From Sulfitobacter sp. LCG007 (GTDB lineage: Bacteria; Pseudomonadota; Alphaproteobacteria; Rhodobacterales; Rhodobacteraceae): a DNA stretch of 64,000 nt. The notes under the pieces are model-generated. The model saw only the letters and a list, made by a program, of their open reading frames with translations. It made no database searches and was not told the DNA's origin. The stretch is taken from NCBI RefSeq assembly GCF_040801785.1, contig NZ_CP161806.1, positions 1 to 64,000 on the forward strand, given 5' to 3'. The translations under genes and the position numbers were made by a program. How positions within the stretch are numbered: position 1 is the stretch's first letter; each line of letters opens with the position of its first letter. This document shows, one piece after another, positions 51,863 to 59,152 of the stretch.

Positions 51863-53254
51863 TCACTTTGCGCCTCTCTTGCACGGGGCGACGAGCATCG
51901 GCACGACGGAGGCCGCGTCTTCCAGCGTCTCGAAGCGGTCGACGATGGCGATCAGCTCCTCTCCGACAGATGTTTCCAGTCCGGCAGCCCGGTTCCAGCA
52001 TCGCCGGAACTTGTCGAGGTGTTCGTCGCGTGACATCGGATTGTCGTAGTGGCCGTAAACCGCCTCGACATGCACCTCGTGGGTGTCGCCGGATTTCAGC
52101 GTGACCCGGACGGTCTGGGGCGCGAGGGCGCTGTTGCTGGGCGTGTCGTTCTGTTCAACGGTGACGCGGTTCGCGATGGCATGCGTCCTCGGGTCGGTCA
52201 GCCGGTCGCCGAGGAACTCTTCCACATCCACCTGTCCGTGGACGAGGTACGTCGCCGCCACGAAAGGCAGGCAGAGCTTGGCGTAGTTCGGCGTGGGATC
52301 GGGAATGTTGGGCCGCCCGACAAGACGGTTGACCAGTCGTGGCGCGATGCAGGTTATGCTCTCGACGTCCTCGCCAGAGAACCCATACTTCGCCTGAAGC
52401 CGCGCGAGGCCGTCGACCACGCCGTGAGTCAGCCGGCCAGAGGGGAACGGCTTGTGAGAGATCCGCTCGATCTGGTAGGCTTCCTCGAGCTCGCTTCGGC
52501 CCCGTGCGATGTCGACCCCCTCGCCCTCGTAAAGACGGAAGAACCCGTATTGCCCGGTCAGCACATCCGCCGGGCCGAGAATGCCTTCGGCCGCGAAGTC
52601 GCGCGCGGCGATGGCAGCGCGGGAGTTGAAGCCGACCTGCATCCCCAGAAGCGGAGAGCCTTCCACATGCGGCTGCAACGTCCCGGAGCTCTGGCCGTAC
52701 TGGTTGCCGAGTGTCCGGATCGCCGTGTCCCGGTCAAAACCGGACAGGCGTGCAAGAGCCGCGGCCGCCCCCATTCCCCCTGCCGTGGCAGGCCGGAAGA
52801 ACTGGATCGGCCCGGTCGAGGATTTGCCGAGGAAGACCGACACGTCGATCCCCATGATCAGCGCGGCGAGGAAATCGCGCCCCGAAACCGGCGCGTTGCG
52901 TTCGCAATAGGCCATGAGGGACGAGAGGATCGTGGCGAAGGGATGCAGCACCGCCTCCTCGCACACGCAGTCGAATTCAAGGCTGTGGATCTGGTAGGCG
53001 TTGACGAAGGCTGCCGCGGGGGCGGGCAGCCGCTCTCCGGTTACCCAGACGGTCGCCTCATCCCCGGCACCCCAGCCGGAGGCGACCTTGATGATGCTGT
53101 CCATCCGGAAGCCGTTGCAGCCCGCCACACCGACCCCGAATGTATCGAGCAGGAAGGTTTTCGCCTTCTCGATGGCCCCGGCGGGAATGGCCTCGTAGGG
53201 GGTGCCGATCACGCGATCGATCAACCATGGCAGCGGGTTTTCAAGACTGTCCAC
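51863..53254 (-). CDS. MmgE/PrpD family protein 4
   Basis: 463 aa from a GTG at 53254, chosen because the N-terminus then lines up with PrpD 3; an ATG at 53338 would add 28 residues. Fingerprint LEFDCVCEEAVLHPFATILSSL from residue 92 with Asp95 and His104. It shares long stretches with PrpD 3 and is its closest relative here. It heads the PrpD - TRAP - flavoprotein operon, behind a promoter candidate and a copy of the regulon palindrome. Expected to dehydrate or decarboxylate the imported acid or a derivative. Confidence 0.86.
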   Translation of the reverse strand: MDSLENPLPWLIDRVIGTPYEAIPAGAIEKAKTFLLDTFGVGVAGCNGFRMDSIIKVASGWGAGDEATVWVTGERLPAPAAAFVNAYQIHSLEFDCVCEEAVLHPFATILSSLMAYCERNAPVSGRDFLAALIMGIDVSVFLGKSSTGPIQFFRPATAGGMGAAAALARLSGFDRDTAIRTLGNQYGQSSGTLQPHVEGSPLLGMQVGFNSRAAIAARDFAAEGILGPADVLTGQYGFFRLYEGEGVDIARGRSELEEAYQIERISHKPFPSGRLTHGVVDGLARLQAKYGFSGEDVESITCIAPRLVNRLVGRPNIPDPTPNYAKLCLPFVAATYLVHGQVDVEEFLGDRLTDPRTHAIANRVTVEQNDTPSNSALAPQTVRVTLKSGDTHEVHVEAVYGHYDNPMSRDEHLDKFRRCWNRAAGLETSVGEELIAIVDRFETLEDAASVVPMLVAPCKRGAK

Positions 53255-53351
53255 AAGGCGTTCCGTTTTTCTGGCCTGCTCGGATCGAGCCGGCGATACG
53301 GGTCCGCTCCGCCAGCCAAGGCACCACCTGAGCGGCAAGCGAAACGGTCAT

Positions 53352-53369
53352 CTTGAATTCGTATTCAAG
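53352..53369. promoter_or_regulatory. Perfect inverted repeat over the PrpD 4 promoter -10
   Basis: Arms CTTGAAT / ATTCAAG around TCGT. The right arm contains the leftward -10 candidate TTGAAT. It is unlike the regulon palindrome upstream, so a second regulator may act here. Confidence 0.5.
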
Positions 53370-53391
53370 TGTATCGCTGCCCGGGCGTCAA
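53363..53391 (-). promoter_or_regulatory. Candidate promoter of the PrpD 4 - TRAP 4 operon
   Basis: Leftward TTGACG (53391 to 53386, five of six), 17 bp spacer, TTGAAT (53368 to 53363, four of six). The GTG start at 53254 would give a leader of about 100 nt. Confidence 0.45.
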
Positions 53392-53392
53392 C

Positions 53393-53408
53393 ATTTATCT
53401 GGACAAAT
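53393..53408. promoter_or_regulatory. Regulon palindrome, copy e
   Basis: ATTTATCTGGACAAAT, 14 of 16 to the shared motif. It begins one base beyond the leftward -35 hexamer of the PrpD 4 promoter. The 389 bp between the divergent genes (53255-53643) also contains the inverted repeat at 53352-53369 and copy f; no gene is seen in it. Confidence 0.6.
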
Positions 53409-53533
53409 TTTCTTGCAGGTGGGCGTCTGGTCGATCTGCCGCAATTCGCACGCCAGAATATCGGCAGAGAGCTTGCATGGGCTGCGCACCCGCACGATGA
53501 TTTTCCGGGCCGATCCCGTCCAACTGTGACCCG

Positions 53534-53552
53534 AATTTGGTCCATACAAATT
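53534..53552. promoter_or_regulatory. Divergent variant of the regulon palindrome, copy f
   Basis: Perfect arms AATTTG / CAAATT but with a seven-base spacer, one longer than in copy c, and a different centre (GTCCATA). It lies about 90 bp upstream of the alcohol dehydrogenase start. No convincing -35/-10 pair was found next to it. Confidence 0.35.
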
Positions 53553-53643
53553 GCCACGCCTCTTTCGAGTCGTTACGGAGATCTGGCGCACCGTGCCCGG
53601 GTCCGGGCGAGGATCGCGCCGGCCGTGTCACCAGAGGGAGAAG

Positions 53644-54801
53644 ATGATGCAATCGTTCGTTTTCAACACCACCAAATCCATCGTCTTCCGGCCCGGTGCG
53701 TCGGCAGAGCTCGCGCAGGTCGCGGGCAAGCTCCTCGGCGACCGGATCCTCTTCGTGACCGACCCCGGGCTGCGCAAGCTCGGGCTCTGCGACAAGGGCC
53801 TCGCTTCGCTCGAGGCCGCGGGTCATGAGGTGACGGTCTTCGACCAGGTCGAAGCCGACCCTTCGCGGGCGACCCTCGAGGCCGCGGTGGAGGCCGGGAG
53901 GGAATGCACCGGCGTCGTCGGATTCGGGGGCGGCTCCTCGCTCGACGTGGCCAAGGTCGCCGCGCTCCTCCTCGGCTCCGGAGAGGATCTGGACGAGGCC
54001 TGGGGTGTGGGCCAGGCCAAGGGGCCCCGCCTGCCGCTGGTGCTGGTGCCGACGACCGCCGGCACCGGGTCAGAGGTCACGCCGGTGTCGATCATCACCG
54101 TCGGTGCAGAGGAAAAGCGCGGCGTCTCCTCTTCCGTGATCCTGCCGGACATCGCCGTGCTGGACGCTGACCTGACGCTTGGCCTGCCCGCGCAGATCAC
54201 GGCAGCGACCGGCGTCGACGCGATGGTCCATGCGATCGAGGCTTATGCCTCCTCCAACGCAAACAACAACCCGCTCAGCCGGATGCTGGCGCGGGAGGCG
54301 CTGCGGCTGCTGGGTGCGAACATCCGGACCGTCGTGGCCGACCCCGGCAACGTCGATGCGCGCGGCCAGATGCTGCTGGGCTCGATGCTTGCCGGTCAGG
54401 CCTTCGCGAACTCCCCGGTCGCCGCGGTGCATGCGCTGGCCTACCCGATCGGCGGTACTTTCCACATCCCCCACGGCCTCTCGAACGCGCTGGTCCTGCC
54501 GCATGTCCTGCGTTTCAACGCGCCCGACGCCTACGCCCTTTACGCCGAAATCGCGGCTGATGCCTTCCCCGCACTGGCCGAGGTCGAAGGCGCACAGGCG
54601 CGCTGCGCGGCGTTCGTTGATGCGCTGGCCGACCTCGCGGTCGAGCTCGAGATGCCGACGCGCCTGCGCGATGTGTCGATCCCGGAAACCGCGCTGCCGA
54701 AAATGGCGTCGGACGCAATGCTGCAGCAGCGGCTTCTCGTCAACAACCCGCGCCCGGTCGAGGAAGCGGATGCGCTGGCGATCTACCGGGCGGCCTGGTG
54801 A
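53644..54801 (+). CDS. Iron-containing alcohol dehydrogenase
   Basis: 385 aa from ATG ATG at 53644, with GAGGGAG upstream. The NAD motif GGGSSLD is at 95-101. Metal ligands Asp192, His196 (VDAMVHAIEAY), His263 and His277 (AAVHALAYPIGGTFHIPHG) are all present. The group III family includes maleylacetate reductase, 4-hydroxybutyrate and lactaldehyde dehydrogenases. It is coupled to the thioesterase that follows (TGATG). A role in oxidising or reducing a small hydroxy acid made by the neighbouring pathways is plausible. Confidence 0.9.
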   Translation: MMQSFVFNTTKSIVFRPGASAELAQVAGKLLGDRILFVTDPGLRKLGLCDKGLASLEAAGHEVTVFDQVEADPSRATLEAAVEAGRECTGVVGFGGGSSLDVAKVAALLLGSGEDLDEAWGVGQAKGPRLPLVLVPTTAGTGSEVTPVSIITVGAEEKRGVSSSVILPDIAVLDADLTLGLPAQITAATGVDAMVHAIEAYASSNANNNPLSRMLAREALRLLGANIRTVVADPGNVDARGQMLLGSMLAGQAFANSPVAAVHALAYPIGGTFHIPHGLSNALVLPHVLRFNAPDAYALYAEIAADAFPALAEVEGAQARCAAFVDALADLAVELEMPTRLRDVSIPETALPKMASDAMLQQRLLVNNPRPVEEADALAIYRAAW

Positions 54802-55232
54802 TGGCGGCCGACCGCCCGCGCCGCGCCGAGTTCGTCGCGTTCCGCCAGCTCCAGACCCGCTGGATGGACAACGACATCTACGGCCACATGAACAATGTGG
54901 TTCATTACTCGCTGTTCGATACGGCGGTGAACGGCTGGCTCGTCGAGCAGGGTCTGCTGGAGCCCGCGCGCTCCGAAAGCTACGGGCTGGTCGTGGAAAC
55001 CGGCTGCCGCTACTTTGCGGAGATGCAGTTTCCCGACCTCGTCCACGCGGGTCTGCGGATCGCGAAGATCGGGCGTTCCTCCGTCCGGTTCGAGATCGCG
55101 CTGTTTCGCAACGACGAGGACGAAGCCGCGGCGGAAGGCTTCTTCGTCCATGTCTATGTGGCAAGCAAAACGCACCGGCCCGTTCCGATCGAAGGCGCGC
55201 GGCGCGCGGCGTTCGAGACCCTGCTGGTCTGA
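54801..55232 (+). CDS. Acyl-CoA thioesterase, 4HBT (YbgC/FadM) family
   Basis: 143 aa hotdog protein. Active-site motif TRWMDNDIYGHMNNVVHY with Asp25 as the likely nucleophile. It overlaps the alcohol dehydrogenase stop as TGATG; GTG at 54798 would add one residue. It differs from the thioesterase at 781, which has the HCDPAGIVF variant. It probably releases an acid from its CoA ester in the same pathway as the dehydrogenase. It converges on tctA with 3 bp between stops. Confidence 0.87.
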   Translation: MAADRPRRAEFVAFRQLQTRWMDNDIYGHMNNVVHYSLFDTAVNGWLVEQGLLEPARSESYGLVVETGCRYFAEMQFPDLVHAGLRIAKIGRSSVRFEIALFRNDEDEAAAEGFFVHVYVASKTHRPVPIEGARRAAFETLLV

Positions 55233-55235
55233 CGC

Positions 55236-56747
55236 TCAGACTTCCGCCTCGGCCGCCGCGCGCATCCGGCGGCGTCTGAGCACCAGCGGCAGGAGGATCG
55301 CCATTACCAGTGCGACCACAAGGGCGAGGGAGATCGGGCGTTCGAGAAAGATCGTCAGGTCGCCGCGGCTCAGCTGCCAGGTCCGCAGCAGGTTCCCCTC
55401 CATCATCCGGCCCAGCAGCAGTCCGATCACCATCGCAACCACCGGGTAGTTGTAGTGCTTCATGATGAGACCGAGGATCGCGGCGCCTGCCAGCGTGATC
55501 GGCCCGACCATCGAATTCGACACCGCGTAGCTGCCCAGCACGGTCAGGGTGGTGATCACGGGCAGCAGGAATTTCAGCGGCACCTTCACGATCGTCACGG
55601 CGACCCGCAGGAACAGAAGCCCTATCCCCGCCAGCAGCAGCGCCTGCACCAGGTTGCCGACAATGATCGCGTAGACCACATCCTTGTTGTCCGAAATGAA
55701 ACGCGGGCCGCCGGTCACGTTGTGCATGGCAAAGGCGCCCAGCATGATCGCCGTGCCGGCGCCGCCCGGGATGCCGAGCGCCAGCAGGGCCACCATCGAG
55801 CCTCCTTCGGAACTGGAGTTCGCGGATTCCGCGGCGATGACGCCTTCGGGATGGCCCGTTCCGAAGGCTTCCCGGTTCGGGGACCGGCTGCGGGCGTAGG
55901 AATAACTGACGAGGTTCGCGACGGTCGATCCGACACCGGGCACGGTGCCGATCAGCGCACCGATGAGCCCGCCCCGCAGGACGAGGTACCAGTTTCGGAA
56001 CGCGTCCACGAAGCCCCGCGCGATCAGCGACAGACGGACCTCGCGGGCACCTGCGTCCGCGACGATGTATTCGCTTTTCACCAGCGCGAAGATCTCCGAG
56101 GCGGCGAAAAGGCCGATGATCGCGGCGGTGGTCGAGATGCCGTCGAGCATCCACATCGATCCCATGGTGCCGCGCATGATCCCGGACGAGCTCATCCCGA
56201 CGGTCCCGATCATCAGACCGAGCGCGCCCGCAAGGACGCCCCGCCAGAAGTACTTGCCCGCCAGTGCGGCGATGAGGAAAAGACCCGCCATGGCGATGAG
56301 GAACAGCTCGGGCGCACCGAGTTTCAGCACCAGCCGTGAGATCGGTTCAAGGATGACGAAAAGCAGCGCGTAGCCGACGACCGTTCCGACGGTGGAGGCC
56401 GCGAGTGCAAGGCCCAGGGCCTCGTTGTGCTTGCCCTGCCGCGCCATGGGATAGCCGTCGAAACAGGTGGCGATGGCCGCGGTGGTGCCCGGCACGTTCA
56501 TCAGGATTGCGGGAACGGACCCGCCGAAGCCCCCGCCGGTGAAGATCGCGGTCAGGAACAGGATCGCCGAGAGGAAATCCATGTAGAGCGTGAAGGGCAG
56601 GAAGACCGCCATGGCGATCGGCACGGAAAGCCCGGGAAGCACTCCGAAGACCAGTCCGATCAGCAGGCCGACCGGCACCACCAGCCAGGCGACGGGATTG
56701 GTGGCAAGAAGCGACATCGCGTCGCTGAAGGCGGCAAGGTCGAGCAT
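55236..56747 (-). CDS. Tripartite tricarboxylate transporter large permease (TctA family)
   Basis: 503 aa, about twelve membrane segments. It carries the TctA hallmarks VFGVLPGLSVPIAMAVFLPFT, the conserved IFTGGGFGGSVPAILMNVPGTTAA, and a second glycine-rich GALIGTVPGVGSTVANLVSY and LLALGIPGGAGTAIMLGAF. These two repeats line the transport path in TctA. It is the last gene of tctC-tctB-tctA, 3 nt after tctB. Substrate class: tri- or dicarboxylates and related acids. Confidence 0.93.
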   Translation of the reverse strand: MLDLAAFSDAMSLLATNPVAWLVVPVGLLIGLVFGVLPGLSVPIAMAVFLPFTLYMDFLSAILFLTAIFTGGGFGGSVPAILMNVPGTTAAIATCFDGYPMARQGKHNEALGLALAASTVGTVVGYALLFVILEPISRLVLKLGAPELFLIAMAGLFLIAALAGKYFWRGVLAGALGLMIGTVGMSSSGIMRGTMGSMWMLDGISTTAAIIGLFAASEIFALVKSEYIVADAGAREVRLSLIARGFVDAFRNWYLVLRGGLIGALIGTVPGVGSTVANLVSYSYARSRSPNREAFGTGHPEGVIAAESANSSSEGGSMVALLALGIPGGAGTAIMLGAFAMHNVTGGPRFISDNKDVVYAIIVGNLVQALLLAGIGLLFLRVAVTIVKVPLKFLLPVITTLTVLGSYAVSNSMVGPITLAGAAILGLIMKHYNYPVVAMVIGLLLGRMMEGNLLRTWQLSRGDLTIFLERPISLALVVALVMAILLPLVLRRRRMRAAAEAEV

Positions 56748-56750
56748 TGG

Positions 56751-57233
56751 TCAGAGCACCAGCGTGGGAATGGGGATCGACAGCATTTCCTCGATCGCCC
56801 AGACCGGCAGCAGACCGGCGACGAGGGAAAAGGCCAGGATGATGCGCCAGTCGCGGGCGCCCTGCAGGACCATGCTGACGGCAATGTAGATCGGCGTGGC
56901 GACGTCGAAACCGACGATCGGCATCAGCAGGACGTAGACGCCAAGGAGGGCCGCCGCGATCGGCGTGCCGTATTTCGCCGCGAAGGTGTTCTGCGGCATC
57001 TCGGGCTTGGGCGCGGCGTCGGTGCCGCGGGCGATCCGGCGCACTTCGGCCACGGCGAGCACTACGATCAGCGCCAGCGACACGGCCGCCGCAGGCCCGA
57101 TGAGCAGCATGTTCTGCACCTTGGGCTGGGCGGACCAGGCATCCGCGGCATACCAGATCGCAAAGACCGCAAAGAGCGAAAGCAGGGCAATGTGCCCTGC
57201 CCCGCCGGTCAGATGACGTGTGAGCCTGCTCAT
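56751..57233 (-). CDS. Tripartite tricarboxylate transporter small permease (TctB family)
   Basis: 160 aa with four hydrophobic segments (IALLSLFAVFAIWYAA; NMLLIGPAAAVSLALIVVLAV; AALLGVYVLLMPIVGFDVAT; ILAFSLVAGLLPVWAI). TctB proteins are poorly conserved, so the call rests on size, topology and its place between the tctC and tctA genes. It lies 63 bp after tctC and 3 nt before tctA. Confidence 0.87.
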   Translation of the reverse strand: MSRLTRHLTGGAGHIALLSLFAVFAIWYAADAWSAQPKVQNMLLIGPAAAVSLALIVVLAVAEVRRIARGTDAAPKPEMPQNTFAAKYGTPIAAALLGVYVLLMPIVGFDVATPIYIAVSMVLQGARDWRIILAFSLVAGLLPVWAIEEMLSIPIPTLVL

Positions 57234-57296
57234 GGCGCCCCTCCTCCGGTGCCTGAACGCGCGCGGGAGAGCGATGCCCCCGCGCGCCGTCGCGTG

Positions 57297-58283
57297 TCAT
57301 TCCAGGACGTCGATGTACTTCTTGAAGATCTCGAAGCTCTCGTTCAGCGAGGCGGTGGTCGCTTCTGGACCCATCCACTGACCACCGATCTGGCCCTCGG
57401 CGATGAACGCCTTGAAGTCGTCGCGATCGAGCATGCGGCGATAGGCGTCGACCAGCTGCTTGTAGACCTCGGGATGATTGTCGACGAAGCTCTGGTGCAC
57501 CGCAAGGGTTCGCAGGTCCGCGGCCAGCATCGGGATCTCGACGTCGTACTCGGCCAGGACTTCGTTCAGGTTCGGCGCTGCCCAGAGCTCGTCCGGCTGG
57601 TCCTTGATCACGGCCAGCGGGCGCACGTCTTCCGCAATGACGCTGGAGCCGAGGGCGGAGATCACCGAGAAGGTGACCTGGTTGCCCGCCAGCGCCGTGC
57701 GCATCGGGGCACCGCCGTCGTAGCTGATGAAGTTCACCGCATCCTGCGGCAGTCCGAGGCGTTCCAGCATCACGACCGTGGCAAGGTGCCCTCCGTCGCC
57801 GTTGATGATGGCCGAGCTCGCCTCGCCCGGATTGGCCTTGATGAAGTCGATCAGCTCTTTCGCGGTCTGGAACGGCTGGTCCTTGTTGACGAGGATCACG
57901 TAGTAGTCCTGCCACTGGCCGTTGATGAAGTGGAACTTGTCCCACTCCACCGCCCCCTGTCCGCGCAGGATGTTCGAGATCAGGTAGGGATTGACCGGAG
58001 AGACCAGCGCGAACGATCCGTCATCGGGCTGCTGCAGGAAATAGGTATGGCCAAGTGCACCGCTGCCGCCCGCCTGGTTCATCACCGTGACGGGCACGCC
58101 GAGTTCCTCGGGCAGGAACTGCGCGATGGCGCGCGCCATGCGATCAGCCGATCCCCCGGGGTTGAACGGCACGACGATGGTCAGGCGACCGGGTGCGTAT
58201 TTCTCCTGGGCGACTGCCTGACCGGCGGTCATCGACAGCGCGGCAAGACCGCCAAGAACGGCTCTGCGTCCGATTTTGAACAT
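57297..58283 (-). CDS. Tripartite tricarboxylate transporter substrate-binding protein (TctC/BugT family)
   Basis: 328 aa from ATG at 58283, with GGGAGGGA 8 nt upstream; the longer frame runs through the promoter. Signal MFKIGRRAVLGGLAALSMTAGQAVAQ has two arginines. The mature part carries the Bug-family motifs RLTIVVPFNPGGSADRMARAIA and VMNQAGGSGALGHTYF. It captures the acid in the periplasm for TctAB. The promoter carries two different palindromes, one in the spacer and one near the start point. Confidence 0.92.
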   Translation of the reverse strand: MFKIGRRAVLGGLAALSMTAGQAVAQEKYAPGRLTIVVPFNPGGSADRMARAIAQFLPEELGVPVTVMNQAGGSGALGHTYFLQQPDDGSFALVSPVNPYLISNILRGQGAVEWDKFHFINGQWQDYYVILVNKDQPFQTAKELIDFIKANPGEASSAIINGDGGHLATVVMLERLGLPQDAVNFISYDGGAPMRTALAGNQVTFSVISALGSSVIAEDVRPLAVIKDQPDELWAAPNLNEVLAEYDVEIPMLAADLRTLAVHQSFVDNHPEVYKQLVDAYRRMLDRDDFKAFIAEGQIGGQWMGPEATTASLNESFEIFKKYIDVLE

Positions 58284-58322
58284 CGTGAAATCCCTCCCTA
58301 TGAATGATCCAGTCACATCCGG

Positions 58323-58338
58323 ATTTGTCTGGACGATT
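58323..58338. promoter_or_regulatory. Regulon palindrome, copy g (downstream of tctC promoter)
   Basis: ATTTGTCTGGACGATT, 13 of 16 to the shared motif. It lies just past the predicted tctC start point, so it could act as a roadblock operator in addition to the FadR-type site in the promoter spacer. Confidence 0.5.
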
Positions 58339-58344
58339 GAGGGG

Positions 58345-58372
58345 AACCTATTGATTGCATACAATCCGTCAA
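58345..58372 (-). promoter_or_regulatory. Promoter of the tctCBA operon
   Basis: Leftward TTGACG (58372 to 58367, five of six), 16 bp spacer, TAGGTT (58350 to 58345, three of six). The spacer is almost filled by the palindrome ATTGCATACAAT (58354-58365). Confidence 0.5.
58354..58365. promoter_or_regulatory. FadR-type GntR operator 1, in tctC promoter spacer
   Basis: ATTGCATACAAT: arms ATTG / CAAT. The 12-mer TTGCATACAATC recurs exactly at 58407-58418. Starts are 52 bp apart, about five helical turns. The divergent GntR gene at 58430 is the likely ligand. Confidence 0.65.
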
Positions 58373-58405
58373 GTAGAATTATCATTAAGTAGGATAGATC
58401 CTGTA

Positions 58406-58417
58406 CTTGCATACAAT
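58406..58417. promoter_or_regulatory. FadR-type GntR operator 2, upstream of gntR
   Basis: CTTGCATACAAT, 11 of 12 to operator 1. Its last six bases TACAAT (58412-58417) could be the rightward -10 of the gntR-lyase operon (five of six to consensus); no good -35 was found. Autoregulation is implied. Confidence 0.6.
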
Positions 58418-58429
58418 CACGGGGCGAAT

Positions 58430-59152
58430 GTGACGGAACCTGACAGGGCGACTGCGGCGGAACGGGTCTACCGGTCCCTGCGCGACTCGATTTCCTCGGG
58501 CCGTTTCGCGGTCGGGGAACGGCTGACCGAAAGCGCGCTTGCAGACGAGGTCCATGTCTCGCGCACGCCGGTGCGGGAGGCGCTGCGGCAGCTGGCGAGC
58601 GAGGGGTTCGTCACCCTCTCGCCCCACGCCGGCGCCATCGTGAAGGGCTGGTCGGAGAAGGATGTGCGGGATGTCTTCGAGACCCGCGCGCTGATCGAAA
58701 GCGCGGCGGCCGGACTTGCCGCCCGGAACGCCCGCCCGGCGGATGCTGAGCGGCTTGCCGACATGGCCCGGGGGATGGAGCCGCTGGCCCGAACGTCGCC
58801 CCGCGATGTGATGGCCTATTCCGAGGCGAACCGGGCCTTCCACGCCGAAATCCTGCGAATCGCAGGCAACCACCGGATCGAGGAGATCGCGCTGAATCTC
58901 ATGGACCTCGGCTTCCTCGTCCGGTCCTACACGCAGTTCGAATCCGAGGACGTGCAGCGCAGCCTCTTCGACCACCGCCAGCTTGTGACCGCGATCGGGA
59001 TCGGCGATGAGCGGTATGCGGAGGCGGTGATGCGCAGCCATATCCTTGCGGCGGCGCGGATCTTCCGCGGCACGGAAGGCCAGACGACACAACGGGCTGC
59101 GAGAGCGTCGCAGACCGCATCGACATGTGACTTCGAAAAGGAAAAACCCTGA
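58430..59152 (+). CDS. GntR family regulator, FadR (FCD) type
   Basis: 240 aa from a GTG at 58430 after GGGG; the open frame begins further upstream, through the operators. N-terminal winged helix AERVYRSLRDSISSGRFAVGERLTESALADEVHVSRTPVREALRQL, then an all-helical FCD domain (VFETRALIESAAAGLAARNA; FHAEILRIAGNHRIEE; DHRQLVTAIGIGDERYAEAVMRSHI) with the histidines that bind metal in many members. It overlaps the following lyase gene as TGATG and is divergent from tctC. It probably controls both. Confidence 0.9.
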   Translation: MTEPDRATAAERVYRSLRDSISSGRFAVGERLTESALADEVHVSRTPVREALRQLASEGFVTLSPHAGAIVKGWSEKDVRDVFETRALIESAAAGLAARNARPADAERLADMARGMEPLARTSPRDVMAYSEANRAFHAEILRIAGNHRIEEIALNLMDLGFLVRSYTQFESEDVQRSLFDHRQLVTAIGIGDERYAEAVMRSHILAAARIFRGTEGQTTQRAARASQTASTCDFEKEKP

